Source: Lentisphaerae bacterium GWF2_38_69 (GTDB lineage: Bacteria; Verrucomicrobiota; Lentisphaeria; Victivallales; GWF2-38-69). From it: a stretch of 64,000 nt of DNA. The notes below the pieces were generated by a model that did no database searches, was not told the DNA's origin, and saw nothing but the letters and a program-made list of their open reading frames with translations. Shown here piece after piece: positions 33,655 through 43,168 of this stretch (the first letter of the stretch is position 1; every line of letters starts with the position of its first letter). Both the position numbers and the translations under genes were made by a program. The stretch is from contig MHBE01000029.1 in NCBI GenBank assembly GCA_001803205.1, forward strand, positions 1 through 64,000, written 5' to 3'.

Positions 33655-34773
33655 ATGAAAGCGCAGATATCCAGAGCAAATTATATTACAAGGAACACGG
33701 GGAATTTTTCAGACGAACTGGAAATAGACGGAATTAAATATACAAAAGTCGATGACTTACGATATGGGACTAATCCTCATCAACCAGCTGCATTTTACAA
33801 GCCTACAAATTTACAAACACCCATTGGTAGTTTGGAAATTCTTAAAACAGGAAAAAACGGCCTTTCACAGACTAATTTGGAAGATATCTCATATTCTCTA
33901 AATATAGTCAAATTCTTTGATGCTCCATCATGCGCTGTAATGAAACATGTCAATCCCAGTGGCGCCGCTGTAGCAGTGAAAAACGAAAATGTTAAAAAAG
34001 TTTATATCAAAGCAAGAGATTGTGATCCGAGAGCTGCCTTTGGAAGCACAGTCGGTTTTAATTGCTTAATTGATAAAGCTACCGCAGAAGAAATAATGTC
34101 ATCCTTCGTAGAGTGTATTGTAGCTCCTTCTTACTCTGAAGAGGCTATGAAAGTTTTCAATGATTCTCCAAAGTTTAAGATCAATAGCAGTATAAGAATC
34201 ATTAAATGCGGAAACCTCTGTGAGCTGCCCAGATTTACCGGAGAAGCAGATAAAAGACATAGGACTCTCAAAACTCTTGCTGATGGTTCAATAGTTGTTG
34301 CAGAACCTCTTCTTACTAATTTAAGAACAATTAATGATATCAAGATGGCAGAAGCTGAAAACGCCAGATCAGGGAGACATTCGTCTCTTTATAGACCTTC
34401 GGTTGAACAGCTCAATGACCTTCTGGCAGCCTGGTATGTGAATATAAATGTCAGATCAAACGGCGTGGTTATATACAAGAATGGAGAAACGCTCTCAGTG
34501 GGAACCGGCGAACAAGATAGAGTAGGGGCAGTTGAACAGGCAATAGAAAAATACAGTCAGAAATATCAGGGGAAAGAATCGATTGAGGGATCAGCGATGG
34601 CAAGTGATGGATTTTTCCCATTTCCAGATGCAGTTGAGACTGCGGCTAAAGCCGGAGTTAAAGCAATAATTGCTCCGGCTGGCTCTATAAATGATGCTGA
34701 TGTCATTAAAAGAGCAAATGAGCTGGGAGTTGCTCTTACATATGCTCCTGAGCGTATTTTTTCCCATCATTAA
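33655..34773 (+). CDS. purH: Stand-alone AICAR transformylase (C-terminal PurH half)
   Basis: A 372-residue protein that matches only the AICAR formyltransferase domain of bifunctional PurH (usually ~520 residues); the N-terminal IMP cyclohydrolase/MGS-like domain is absent. Conserved blocks: LRYGTNPHQPAAFY, VMKHVNPSGAAV with the catalytic Lys-His, DPRAAFGSTVGFN, VRSNGVVIYKNGETLSVGTGEQDRVGAVEQAI and AMASDGFFPFPDAVE. It would make FAICAR from AICAR with formyl-tetrahydrofolate; the ring closure to IMP must come from a separate enzyme elsewhere. Such single-domain versions exist in other bacteria and archaea. AGAGGGGGA is its ribosome binding site. Confidence 0.88.
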   Translation: MKAQISRANYITRNTGNFSDELEIDGIKYTKVDDLRYGTNPHQPAAFYKPTNLQTPIGSLEILKTGKNGLSQTNLEDISYSLNIVKFFDAPSCAVMKHVNPSGAAVAVKNENVKKVYIKARDCDPRAAFGSTVGFNCLIDKATAEEIMSSFVECIVAPSYSEEAMKVFNDSPKFKINSSIRIIKCGNLCELPRFTGEADKRHRTLKTLADGSIVVAEPLLTNLRTINDIKMAEAENARSGRHSSLYRPSVEQLNDLLAAWYVNINVRSNGVVIYKNGETLSVGTGEQDRVGAVEQAIEKYSQKYQGKESIEGSAMASDGFFPFPDAVETAAKAGVKAIIAPAGSINDADVIKRANELGVALTYAPERIFSHH

Positions 34774-34864
34774 GGAAGCTATATTTAATATCCTGACTCT
34801 AACTGAATATGTTTTTAATATAGATATCTATTTACCTAGGACTGATTTAATTTAAAATAATTAG

Positions 34865-34870
34865 TATAAT
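34865..34870 (+). promoter_or_regulatory. Probable -10 box of the sugar operon
   Basis: A perfect TATAAT 36 bases before the FucP-like gene, within an AT-rich 132-base gap that separates it from purH. The -35 region at 16-17 bases is poor (TGATTT/CTGATT), which would suit an activator-dependent sugar promoter. Confidence 0.4.
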
Positions 34871-34905
34871 TTTTAATTTCAAAAGCTAATAGAGGGGAGA
34901 TTCGA

Positions 34906-36216
34906 ATGAGCGATAAAGAATTAATTCAATACCCAGACGGTTCTTTGAATAAAACACCAATTTTTCAGTTCATCCTATTGTCTATTCTATTTCCGTTATG
35001 GGGAGCAGCGGCAAGTTTAAATGACATTCTTATAACTCAGTTCAAGAGTGTATTTTCTCTAAGCGACTTTGCTTCAGCATTAGTGCAGAGCGCATTCTAC
35101 GGCGGTTACTTTATTATCGCGATTCCTGCATCACTTGTTATTAAAAACACTACTTATAAGTTTGCTATTCTAACAGGTCTTTCATTCTATATTATAGGAT
35201 GTGTGCTCTTTTTTCCTGCCTCGAGAATGGCGACCTACACTATGTTTCTTGTAGCCATTTTTGCTATAGCTATAGGGCTTAGCTTTCTTGAAACTGCATC
35301 AAATACATACAGTTCTATGATTGGACCACAAAAGTATGCTACATTGCGTTTGAATATCAGCCAGACTTTCTATCCAATCGGGGCAGCGCTTGGGATTATT
35401 CTGGGAAAATATCTGGTTTTTCAAAAAGGAGAGAGCCTTTATAGCCAGATAGCTGATATGTCAGGAGAACAGCTTCGCCTTTTCAAAATGGAAAATCTGC
35501 ACCATACTCTTCAACCTTACATGTATCTGATTGTCATTCTTGTAATTGTTGCAATTCTGTTTCTTGTTACAAGATATCCCAAGTGCAAAGTTGAAAAAGT
35601 TCTACATGACAAACACCAATTGCACCCTGGAACTGCCGAAACTCTTCGTTATCTGATAAACAACAGGCGTTTCTGCAAAGGCATTATTGCTCAGTTCCTT
35701 TATGTCGGAATGCAGGTGACAGTATGGTCCTTTACTTTGCGCCTTGCTCTAAATATAGATAATACTATAAATGAGCGTAGTGCTGCTAACTTTATGATAT
35801 ATAGCTTTGCTGCGGTTTTCATAGGCAAATTTATAGCCAACTTTTTAATGACTAAATTTGCTCCAATCAAAGTGCTTTTGACCTATTCTGTTATAGGTTC
35901 ATTACTTCTGATTTATGTTATCATGGTTCCAAATATTACAGCTATTTATGCTGCTATTGCCGTAAGTGTGTTGTTTGGTTCTTGTTGTCCAACAATTTAC
36001 GCAGAGAATATTGCGGAAATAGACAACAAGTATAGAGAAATTGGCGGCGCAGTTGTTGTTATGTCAATTGTCGGTGGCGCGGTTATTCCTGCAGTGCATG
36101 GGCTTGTTTCTGACACGATCCACTCCATGCAGCACGCATTTATCGTTCCGCTGTTATGTTTTATTTATGTTGGATATTATTTCTTCAGCGAGATAAAAAA
36201 TGCAAAAGAACATTGA
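34906..36216 (+). CDS. FucP-like MFS sugar:proton symporter
   Basis: A 436-residue major facilitator protein with 12 membrane segments. The first helix motif LFPLWGAAASLNDILI keeps the Asn-Asp (Asp40) of FucP; QSAFYGGYFIIAIPA and IGLSFLETASNTY are also FucP-family motifs. FucP carries L-fucose; relatives carry glucose, galactose, N-acetylglucosamine or others, so the sugar is not certain. GAGGGGAGA is the ribosome binding site. It heads a four-gene sugar cluster with a broken epimerase, a second transporter and a ribokinase. Confidence 0.87.
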   Translation: MSDKELIQYPDGSLNKTPIFQFILLSILFPLWGAAASLNDILITQFKSVFSLSDFASALVQSAFYGGYFIIAIPASLVIKNTTYKFAILTGLSFYIIGCVLFFPASRMATYTMFLVAIFAIAIGLSFLETASNTYSSMIGPQKYATLRLNISQTFYPIGAALGIILGKYLVFQKGESLYSQIADMSGEQLRLFKMENLHHTLQPYMYLIVILVIVAILFLVTRYPKCKVEKVLHDKHQLHPGTAETLRYLINNRRFCKGIIAQFLYVGMQVTVWSFTLRLALNIDNTINERSAANFMIYSFAAVFIGKFIANFLMTKFAPIKVLLTYSVIGSLLLIYVIMVPNITAIYAAIAVSVLFGSCCPTIYAENIAEIDNKYREIGGAVVVMSIVGGAVIPAVHGLVSDTIHSMQHAFIVPLLCFIYVGYYFFSEIKNAKEH

Positions 36217-36228
36217 GAGAAATAAAAC

Positions 36229-36961
36229 ATGAATGGCAGGATTGACCTTCAGAGGGAATATTTCGGAAAAAATCCGTCATTGATTTATAAAAGCGATGAT
36301 TTTACTGTCACGATTTTCCGTTACAATTCGGGAATAGAGGGGCTAGAGCTGGCAAACTCAAGATGTAAAATGGTTGTTCTGCCATACATGGGACAAATGA
36401 TCTGGGATCTTGAGATTGACGGGTTTAACATGAAAATGAAAGGAATGTATGAAGAACCTTGGAAGTTTTGAGATGCCCTTGCAGTATATGTGCCATATAA
36501 ATTATGCGTATATTGCAAACGGTACAATGAATCAGAATATTCCGGATTCTGAGATCGTTCTTAGACAGACGATTCCTGGTCATGTAAAACCTACACCCAA
36601 GTGGAAGGCGTTCAATGAAGACCTGCTTAGAAGCAAAATTCCCATAAAAACTCTTGATAGACTCGAAATGTATGATCCTGAAATAGTTTTTTTTGCTGAT
36701 AGAATCGATAAGCACCAGAAGAGAGCTTATTTTGAAATAGTTGCTCCTGACGGGAAAACTTTTTTTACAGAATTTGATACAACTGATCTTAAATATGCGA
36801 CAAGGTGGATATTATACAATGGCGATCAGCAGGTGAGCGCTTTTGTCCTGCCGGCTACATGTCGTCCAGAGGGTTTTCTCGCAGCAAAGAAAGCAGGAAC
36901 CCTGATTATGCTAAATCCAAATGAGGAAAAATCTTTTAAAATAAAAACAGGCAAAAATTAA
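36229..36961 (+). pseudogene. Disrupted DUF4432 aldose 1-epimerase-like gene
   Basis: The first frame (ATG 36229, stop 36469-36471) encodes 80 residues typical of the N-terminus of DUF4432 sugar epimerase-like proteins (MVVLPYMGQMIWDLEIDGFN, ending MKGMYEEPWKF). A second, overlapping frame (36449-36961) encodes the C-terminal part of the same family (PLQYMCHINYAYIANG, TIPGHVKPTPKWKAF, YDPEIVFFADR, FVLPATCRPEGFLAAKKAG). Compared with intact members (~350 residues) roughly 100-130 residues from the middle are missing, and the join shifts the frame. This looks like an internal deletion, not just a single-base frameshift. The gene would have been a mutarotase/epimerase of the flanking sugar pathway. 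Confidence 0.75.
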
Positions 36962-36991
36962 ATGCCATAATAGGAATAACAGGAGATTTAA

Positions 36992-38011
36992 ATGGTAATA
37001 ATTACCTCGTATGTATTGGCGGTCATCATGTGCGTAATAACTATGATGTGCTGGGGATCATGGGCTAACACACAGAAGCTTGTAAGCGGTAAGAGTTGGC
37101 CATTTCAGCTGTTTTATTGGGATTACTCAATAGGTGTATTTGTAATGGCAATGATTTTTGCTCTGACTATGGGAAGCATGGGGGATGCCAGCCGTCCTTT
37201 CTTTGCTGATATGGGGCAGGCTGCAGGCGGAGCCATTTTTTCTGCTTTTATTGGTGGAGTAATATTCAATTTATCTAATATTTTGCTTGTGATAGCGATT
37301 GAGATTGCCGGGTTAGCTGTAGCTTTTCCGATTGGTGTAGGCTTAGCACTGGTTATCGGTGTAGTAGCCAATTATATTCCGGATCCGGTCGGAAATCCTT
37401 TTGTTCTCTTTCTTGGAGTAGCTCTGGTTGTACTTGCGATCATATTATCTGCAATTGCTTATAAAAAATTACAGTCAAATCAAACGGGCAAATCATCTAA
37501 TGTGGTTAAAGGAGTCGTCGTGTCTCTCCTTGCAGGGATACTGATGGGTACTTTTTTCCGCTTTGTTATGGCTTCAATAGGAACCTCTGATTATACTAAA
37601 CTCATTCCTGGAAACTTAAGCCCTTATTCAGCGATAGCAATATTCAGTTTTGGTTTGATGATTTCATCTCTTCTCTGGAATACTATAAATATGTATAAGC
37701 CAATAACCGGTGTGCCTTGCACTTATAAAGAGTATTTTACAAAAGGGTCTCCGTATATTCACTTCGTGGGACTTCTCGGTGGTGTTATCTGGTGTATAGG
37801 AAACTCATTTAGTATTCTTGCTTCAAATGCGGCAGGCCCATCTATTTCATATGGACTTGGTCAGGGAGCTACCCTTATCGCGGCTATATGGGGAGTATTT
37901 ATCTGGAAGGAATTTAAAAACGCTCCGAAAGGAACAGGAAAAATTCTCGGAATGATGTTTGCCGGTTATGTCATAGGATTGATTCTAATAATTGTTTCAA
38001 GATACGCATAA
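36992..38011 (+). CDS. GRP/ureide-permease-like sugar transporter
   Basis: A 339-residue protein with about ten membrane helices of the drug/metabolite transporter superfamily. MMCWGSWANTQKL, FQLFYWDYSIGVF, GGVIFNLSNILLVIAIEIAGLAVAFPIGVGLALVIGVVANYI are the hallmarks of the family that joins plant ureide permeases and bacterial GRP-type (RhaT-related) sugar uptake proteins. In bacteria these usually sit next to carbohydrate kinases, as here. Cargo is unknown; a pentose or nucleoside-derived sugar would fit the ribokinase 35 bases downstream. Confidence 0.83.
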   Translation: MVIITSYVLAVIMCVITMMCWGSWANTQKLVSGKSWPFQLFYWDYSIGVFVMAMIFALTMGSMGDASRPFFADMGQAAGGAIFSAFIGGVIFNLSNILLVIAIEIAGLAVAFPIGVGLALVIGVVANYIPDPVGNPFVLFLGVALVVLAIILSAIAYKKLQSNQTGKSSNVVKGVVVSLLAGILMGTFFRFVMASIGTSDYTKLIPGNLSPYSAIAIFSFGLMISSLLWNTINMYKPITGVPCTYKEYFTKGSPYIHFVGLLGGVIWCIGNSFSILASNAAGPSISYGLGQGATLIAAIWGVFIWKEFKNAPKGTGKILGMMFAGYVIGLILIIVSRYA

Positions 38012-38046
38012 TTTATAATCAAATATTAATATAGGAGATAAGATAA

Positions 38047-38976
38047 ATGAGTAAACCGAAAATATGTGTTGTGGGCTCATGTAACTATGACATGATTGCT
38101 TATACAGATCGTCTTCCTAAGCAGGGCGAAACAATTATGGGAACCGACTTCAAAATGGGCTTTGGCGGAAAGGGCGCAAATCAGGCAGTAGCTGCTGCTA
38201 AACTCGGAGCTGAAGTAACAATGGTTGCCAAACTCGGAGAAGATGTATTTGGTAAGCAGACTATGGAAAATTTTAAAAACTTGAATATCGTTTCAAAGTA
38301 TGTTTATTTTACTGACAAAGCGTCTTCAGGTGTTGCTCCGATTTGGGTAGATAAACAGGGGCATAATTCAATTATCGTTGTTTCTGGAGCCAATGATCTG
38401 ATAACTGTAGAAGAGGTTGAAGCTTCCCGGAAAGCTATTGCTTCATCAAAGATTCTTATCTGCCAGAATGAAGTTCCTCTTGAAGTAACTAAAAAAGCTC
38501 TTCAGATAGCCAGAGAAGAAGGTGTAATTACTGTCTTTAATCCGGCTCCTGCTCCTACAGTTGAACTTTCTAATGACTATTTTGAACTGACTGATATCTT
38601 CTGTCCAAATGAAACAGAGGCAGAATTGCTTACACACAGAACAGTAAAAACTCTTGAAGATGCAGTAGATGCCGGCAGAGCTCTGATTAAGAAAGGAGTT
38701 AAAAAAGTGCTTATGACTCTCGGTTCTAAGGGATGCCTGTTTGTAGACGCTAAAACTCACACCCATATACCAGGTTTACATGTTAAAGCATTTGACACCA
38801 CAGGTGCCGGTGACTGCTTTATCGGAAGTTTTGCTTACTTCCTTGGCGCTGGTTTGAGTGAAGAAGAAGCTGCCCGCAGAGCCTGTATTGTTGCTTCTGT
38901 AAGTGTGCAAAAACCAGGAACTCAAAAAAGTTTTCCGTTTGCAAAAGAGCTTCCAGCTGATCTTTTTGTTTTCTAA
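38047..38976 (+). CDS. rbsK: Ribokinase (PfkB family)
   Basis: A 309-residue PfkB-family kinase. GFGGKGANQAVAAAKLGAEV is the N-terminal signature of ribokinases and DTTGAGDCFIGSFAYFLGAG the C-terminal one with the catalytic Asp; CNYDMIAYTDRLPKQGET is typical of RbsK. It should phosphorylate ribose (or deoxyribose or a similar sugar) at O5 on entry. AGGAGATAAG lies before the ATG. Last gene of the sugar cluster. Confidence 0.92.
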   Translation: MSKPKICVVGSCNYDMIAYTDRLPKQGETIMGTDFKMGFGGKGANQAVAAAKLGAEVTMVAKLGEDVFGKQTMENFKNLNIVSKYVYFTDKASSGVAPIWVDKQGHNSIIVVSGANDLITVEEVEASRKAIASSKILICQNEVPLEVTKKALQIAREEGVITVFNPAPAPTVELSNDYFELTDIFCPNETEAELLTHRTVKTLEDAVDAGRALIKKGVKKVLMTLGSKGCLFVDAKTHTHIPGLHVKAFDTTGAGDCFIGSFAYFLGAGLSEEEAARRACIVASVSVQKPGTQKSFPFAKELPADLFVF

Positions 38977-39035
38977 CATGTTATATCATACGATCCTATA
39001 AATGGAAAACTGTTTTCCTGCCAGCCTGACAAAAT

Positions 39036-39170
39036 ATGGAAACAGGGTGCATTTTATTGGACTGGAAAGAATTACAAGAACTATTACAGGTTTGTCCATT
39101 GTTAGAGTCAGAAAAATATAATAATTTATCGATTAATCAGACCGATGCCCTATACTTCAAAATGATGTAG
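39036..39170 (+). CDS. Possible 44-residue ORF (weak)
   Basis: An ATG-initiated frame of 44 codons (METGCILLDWKELQELLQVC at its start, ending LYFKMM) fills most of the gap between rbsK and the lipase gene. There is no ribosome binding site and no recognisable family, so it may be chance. Upstream at 39003-39017 a short hairpin GGAAAA-CTG-TTTTCC follows rbsK but lacks a T run. Confidence 0.15.
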   Translation: METGCILLDWKELQELLQVCPLLESEKYNNLSINQTDALYFKMM

Positions 39171-39196
39171 AAAAATCAATCAAATTGAGGTGTTAC

Positions 39197-40687
39197 ATGT
39201 TTTCTGGATTCAAGTCTTTAAATGTCCTTCTTTTTCTCTGTATTTCTTTACTTTTCGTTTCGTGCGGTTCGTCAACCGGTTCTTATACTTCGATGGAAGA
39301 CAGAATTACTGATCCAATGCAAGTCCAAATGTTTAAGAAGAATATTAATTATGAAGGGATGGATAGAAATCCCCTCATAATTGTGCACGGATTTCTTGGA
39401 TCAAGCTTAATTGATCCCAAAACAAAGGATAGCCTCTGGGGAAGTTTCAGAGCTATTGACGCGATATCTATTTCTGACAAGAAGATGTATGAAATAGCAT
39501 ATCCGATGGAATATGGAGTAAAGCTTGATTCCCTTAAAGACAATGTTGAAGTTGGTTGTCTTTTGGAATCAGTGAAGATAAGCATTTGCGGAATACCTTT
39601 TCAGGTAGGAGCGTATAAAGACCTTGTCGATATTATGACCAGGGGCGGTTATGTTTCTGATTCAAGACCGATGCCTGAAGGAAAACATTTTTATTCCCTT
39701 TTTGAGTTTGCTTATGACTGGAGACAGCCAATTCCAAAAAGTTCGGTTCAGCTGGGAGAGTTTATTAAGCAAAAAAAAGAATATTTGCAGAAGGAATATG
39801 AAAAACTCTACGGAGTTAAAAATTTTGATGTCCAATTCGATATTATAGGACATTCAATGGGAGGGCTAGTTTCAAAATATTATTTAATGTATGGCAACCA
39901 GCTTCTGCCCGAAGACGGATCTCTCCCAGAAGTTACATGGAAGGGATCTGAAGATATTGACAGACTTATAGTAATGGGAACACCGAATGCTGGCTATCTG
40001 GATACTTTTTTAGAGTTGCAAAGAGGCGGTAAATTGCAGCCTTATCCACCCCCGGCGCTTGGAACATTACCCACTTATTATCAGATGCTGCCGGCGCTGT
40101 ATTCTCATTCAATAGTTTATTCAGACGATCCGGACGGTATGATAGATTATTTTGATGTGGATGTCTGGATTAAGAATAAATGGGGTTTGGCTTCTCCTGA
40201 TATAGATAATACGCTTAAAATACTTCTTCCTGGTATAAAAACTTCTGAGGATAGACGCAAAATTGCACTGGATCACCTTGATAAATGCCTGAAGTCAGCA
40301 AAGCAGTTCATTTCTGCCATGTCTGTACAGGAAGTTCCTCCTGCTGATGTCAGGTTAGACTTATTCCTGGGATATGGGATAATGACAACTAAACGGGCTT
40401 TTATTAATAGGAAAACCGGGACAATTGAAAATGTTGAATACGATTCTGGTGATGGTAAAATACTTGCTACAAGTGCCCTATATGACAGAAATACTGAACA
40501 GCATTGGGGCTATTTCCTAAACTCTCCGGTGCAATGGGACAATGTGACTATTCTTAGAGCAGCTCATATGGGCATAACAAGAGATCCAACTTTTGCAGAT
40601 AATATTCTCTTCATGCTAATGAGTGAAGAAACCTTACAACAGAAAATCGTACTTGGGAAAATAAAAATCGATCAGCCTAATCATTAA
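39197..40687 (+). CDS. LCAT/PGAP1-like lipoprotein lipase/acyltransferase
   Basis: A 496-residue lipoprotein if started at ATG 39197, which has GAGGTG 6 bases upstream (a TTG at 39185 would add four residues). Signal peptide ends in the lipobox LFVSC (Cys23). The alpha/beta-hydrolase body resembles lecithin:cholesterol acyltransferases: NPLIIVHGFLGSSLIDPKTK with LWG, FAYDWRQPI, the nucleophile elbow IIGHSMGG (Ser220), VMGTPNAG and a late GDGKI plus AAHMG for the acid and histidine. It probably acts on lipids or esters at the cell surface. Its last 11 bases overlap the convergent rluA gene. Confidence 0.8.
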   Translation: MFSGFKSLNVLLFLCISLLFVSCGSSTGSYTSMEDRITDPMQVQMFKKNINYEGMDRNPLIIVHGFLGSSLIDPKTKDSLWGSFRAIDAISISDKKMYEIAYPMEYGVKLDSLKDNVEVGCLLESVKISICGIPFQVGAYKDLVDIMTRGGYVSDSRPMPEGKHFYSLFEFAYDWRQPIPKSSVQLGEFIKQKKEYLQKEYEKLYGVKNFDVQFDIIGHSMGGLVSKYYLMYGNQLLPEDGSLPEVTWKGSEDIDRLIVMGTPNAGYLDTFLELQRGGKLQPYPPPALGTLPTYYQMLPALYSHSIVYSDDPDGMIDYFDVDVWIKNKWGLASPDIDNTLKILLPGIKTSEDRRKIALDHLDKCLKSAKQFISAMSVQEVPPADVRLDLFLGYGIMTTKRAFINRKTGTIENVEYDSGDGKILATSALYDRNTEQHWGYFLNSPVQWDNVTILRAAHMGITRDPTFADNILFMLMSEETLQQKIVLGKIKIDQPNH

Positions 40688-41630
40688 AGAGAGAAGTTAT
40701 TTCCAAAGGGATTTCTGTGTCAAATAAATAAGGTTTTCCAGTTGAAGGCAATGTAAAATCAAGAGTCTTTGCGTGCAGCGCCTGCCTGTCCAGGATGAGT
40801 ATTTTTTTATCTTCCTGAGTCATTGAGTCTGAAATGAATCTGAGAAAAATAGTTTCGTCAAGTCCGTAATATTTATCTCCGACTACTGGAAAACCAAGAG
40901 AATATAGAGTGGCTCTTATTTGATGAAATCTTCCTGTTTTTGGTATTGCCTTGACAAGGCTTAAGCCTCTATGCTCTTTTATTAATTCAAAATATGTCTC
41001 GGAAGTTTCTTCGTTCCCTGAAAAGGATTTAAATTTATTTTCATTGAGTGCTACGAATCTGCGTTTTTTCAAAAGCACGCTTCCTGTAAAATGCTCAAGG
41101 TATCCCATTGAATGATGTCTTTCAGGAAAGCTTCCGTGAACGGCTGCAACATAAGTTTTATGAATCTGCTTTTTAACGAATAATTCGGATAGCTCCTTAG
41201 CTATAGCTGGATTTTTTGCCATTACAATAATGCCTGAAGTTTCCCGATCTAATCTATGCACGATATGTGCTTTTATTTTCAAATCATTGACGACTAAATA
41301 CCATAGGGTTTTATGAAAATATGCGCCGGATGGATGGCATGGCAGGTCAGGTGGTTTGTTGAGAGCAATAATGTTTTCGTCTTCAAAAATGACAGTGTAA
41401 TTAGTATTTGAATCAGGTTCTTTTTCTACATTGGTTTTAAGTTCGACAATGTCATTTTCAGCTACTATTCTTGACGGTCTGGCAGATTTATTGTTAAGAA
41501 GGACGTCTTTATTTCGTATAAGTTCCTGCCACTTGCTTCTGGAATTATAATTAAATCTGGAGCTTAACCATAAATCAAGGCGCATTCCGGAAGTATTTTT
41601 TCCCACGACTGAAGATATCTTGCGTCTCAT
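40677..41630 (-). CDS. RluA-family 23S rRNA/tRNA pseudouridine synthase
   Basis: A 317-residue pseudouridine synthase. S4 RNA-binding domain (about 17-62, RLDLWLSSRF through RPSRIVAENDIVEL), then the RluA catalytic domain with HRLDRETSG (125-133, catalytic Asp128), VIFEDENIIALNKPPDLPCHPSG and the late GRFHQIRATLYSLGFPVVGDKYYG. The S4 domain and length place it with RluC/RluD; the target uridines cannot be given. Confidence 0.9.
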   Translation of the reverse strand: MRRKISSVVGKNTSGMRLDLWLSSRFNYNSRSKWQELIRNKDVLLNNKSARPSRIVAENDIVELKTNVEKEPDSNTNYTVIFEDENIIALNKPPDLPCHPSGAYFHKTLWYLVVNDLKIKAHIVHRLDRETSGIIVMAKNPAIAKELSELFVKKQIHKTYVAAVHGSFPERHHSMGYLEHFTGSVLLKKRRFVALNENKFKSFSGNEETSETYFELIKEHRGLSLVKAIPKTGRFHQIRATLYSLGFPVVGDKYYGLDETIFLRFISDSMTQEDKKILILDRQALHAKTLDFTLPSTGKPYLFDTEIPLEITSLFND

Positions 41631-41733
41631 GTGCAGTTTTTAAGCATTAGTTTGTTTTTAAATATGATTTGATGTAATATAACAAATCTCAATTCATTTA
41701 TAAGTATTTAAAATCCGGAAAGGTCTATTATTT

Positions 41734-43152
41734 ATGTTTGATGCACTATCTGATAAATTTCATGATGTCTTCAGAAAGCTCAGGGGACAGGCTGTTATTT
41801 CTGAAAGCAATGTTACTGAAGCTCTAAAAGATATAAGGCTAGCCTTACTTGAAGCCGATGTTAATTATGATGTAGCAAAAGAATTTGTCGAATCTGTGAA
41901 AGCAGAGGCTTTAGGACAATCAGTTTTAAAGAGTGTTACTCCCGGTCAGCAGATAATCAAGATAGTCAATGACAAGCTTACGGAACTGATGGGACATTCT
42001 GTTTCCAAGTTTGATTTATCAGGCAGTCCATCTGTGATATTGCTTGTAGGTCTGCATGGCAGCGGTAAAACTACAACTGCCGCAAAGCTTGCCTTATACT
42101 TAAAGAAAAATGGAAGAAAAGTAATGCTTGCTGCAGGCGATATCTATAGACCTGCTGCTATAGATCAGCTCGAAATATTAGGAAAGGAAATAAGCGTTCC
42201 GGTTTTTGCTGATAGACTCATGCCTAGAGTGGACATGATAGCAGGAGAAGCAAAGAACAAGGCTAAACTGGAAGGTTTTGACACTCTCATAATAGACACG
42301 GCAGGCCGATTCCAGATTGATGAGGAAATGGTGCAGGAGCTGATATCTGTTTCACATGCAGTTTTACCTAATGAAATAATATTTGTTTCTGATTCGGCAT
42401 TAGGACAGGAGGCAGTATCAGTTTCTCAAAGTTTCCATAACGCTCTTGGCTTGACGGGTATTATTCTTACAAAACTTGACGGTGATGCTAGAGGCGGCGC
42501 AGCTCTTTCTATAAAAAAAGTTACTTCTTGCCCGATTAAAATGATCGGAGTTGGGGAAAAGCTAGAAGATCTGGAAGTTTTTCATCCAGACCGTATGGCT
42601 TCGAGAATATTGGGTATGGGCGATGTAGTTTCACTTGTAGAGAAAGCAGCTGAAGAAATTGATGCTGAGGAAACTGAAAAGCTTCAAAGAAAACTCAAAG
42701 CCAATCAGTTTGATCTGAATGACTTGCTTGGGCAGATGAAACAGATGAAAAAACTAGGTGGCATGGAGAAGATTCTGGGGATGTTCCCAGGAGGTAAAGC
42801 CCTTTCATCAGGAAATGTCGACTTCAAGGAATTTGCCAAAGTAGAGGCTATGATTTGTTCAATGACACCTAAGGAAAGAGAGAATCCTGATATAATAGAT
42901 TTTTCACGCAGAAAAAGAATAGCACGAGGTTCAGCTGCAACCTTGGAGAAAGTTAATGGTCTTCTGAATCAGTTTGCCATGATGAAAAAAGTTATGAAAA
43001 AACCTGGAATACTCGGTAATGCAATGTCTGCAATGGGCGGCGGCGGAATGATGGGTGGGATGCCTCAGATGCCCAGGATGGGTGGTTTTGGCGGAGGTCA
43101 GAGGGGTTCTAACTTCACCAAACCTAAAGAAAAGCGCAAGAAACGCCGCTGA
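41734..43152 (+). CDS. ffh: Signal recognition particle protein Ffh
   Basis: A 472-residue SRP54/Ffh. N domain (about 1-90), GTPase G domain with GLHGSGKTTTAAKLA (from 106), DIYRPAAIDQL, DTAGR and TKLDGDARGGAALS, and the Met-rich M domain (about 325-440: LGGMEKILGMFPG, KRIARGSAATLEKVNGLL). The tail has an extra Gly/Met stretch (GGGGMMGGMPQMPRMGGFGGG) and a basic end. It binds signal peptides of membrane proteins and targets ribosomes to the SRP receptor. The 4.5S RNA gene was not seen. Confidence 0.96.
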   Translation: MFDALSDKFHDVFRKLRGQAVISESNVTEALKDIRLALLEADVNYDVAKEFVESVKAEALGQSVLKSVTPGQQIIKIVNDKLTELMGHSVSKFDLSGSPSVILLVGLHGSGKTTTAAKLALYLKKNGRKVMLAAGDIYRPAAIDQLEILGKEISVPVFADRLMPRVDMIAGEAKNKAKLEGFDTLIIDTAGRFQIDEEMVQELISVSHAVLPNEIIFVSDSALGQEAVSVSQSFHNALGLTGIILTKLDGDARGGAALSIKKVTSCPIKMIGVGEKLEDLEVFHPDRMASRILGMGDVVSLVEKAAEEIDAEETEKLQRKLKANQFDLNDLLGQMKQMKKLGGMEKILGMFPGGKALSSGNVDFKEFAKVEAMICSMTPKERENPDIIDFSRRKRIARGSAATLEKVNGLLNQFAMMKKVMKKPGILGNAMSAMGGGGMMGGMPQMPRMGGFGGGQRGSNFTKPKEKRKKRR

Positions 43153-43168
43153 CTTTTTGTAATATGAT

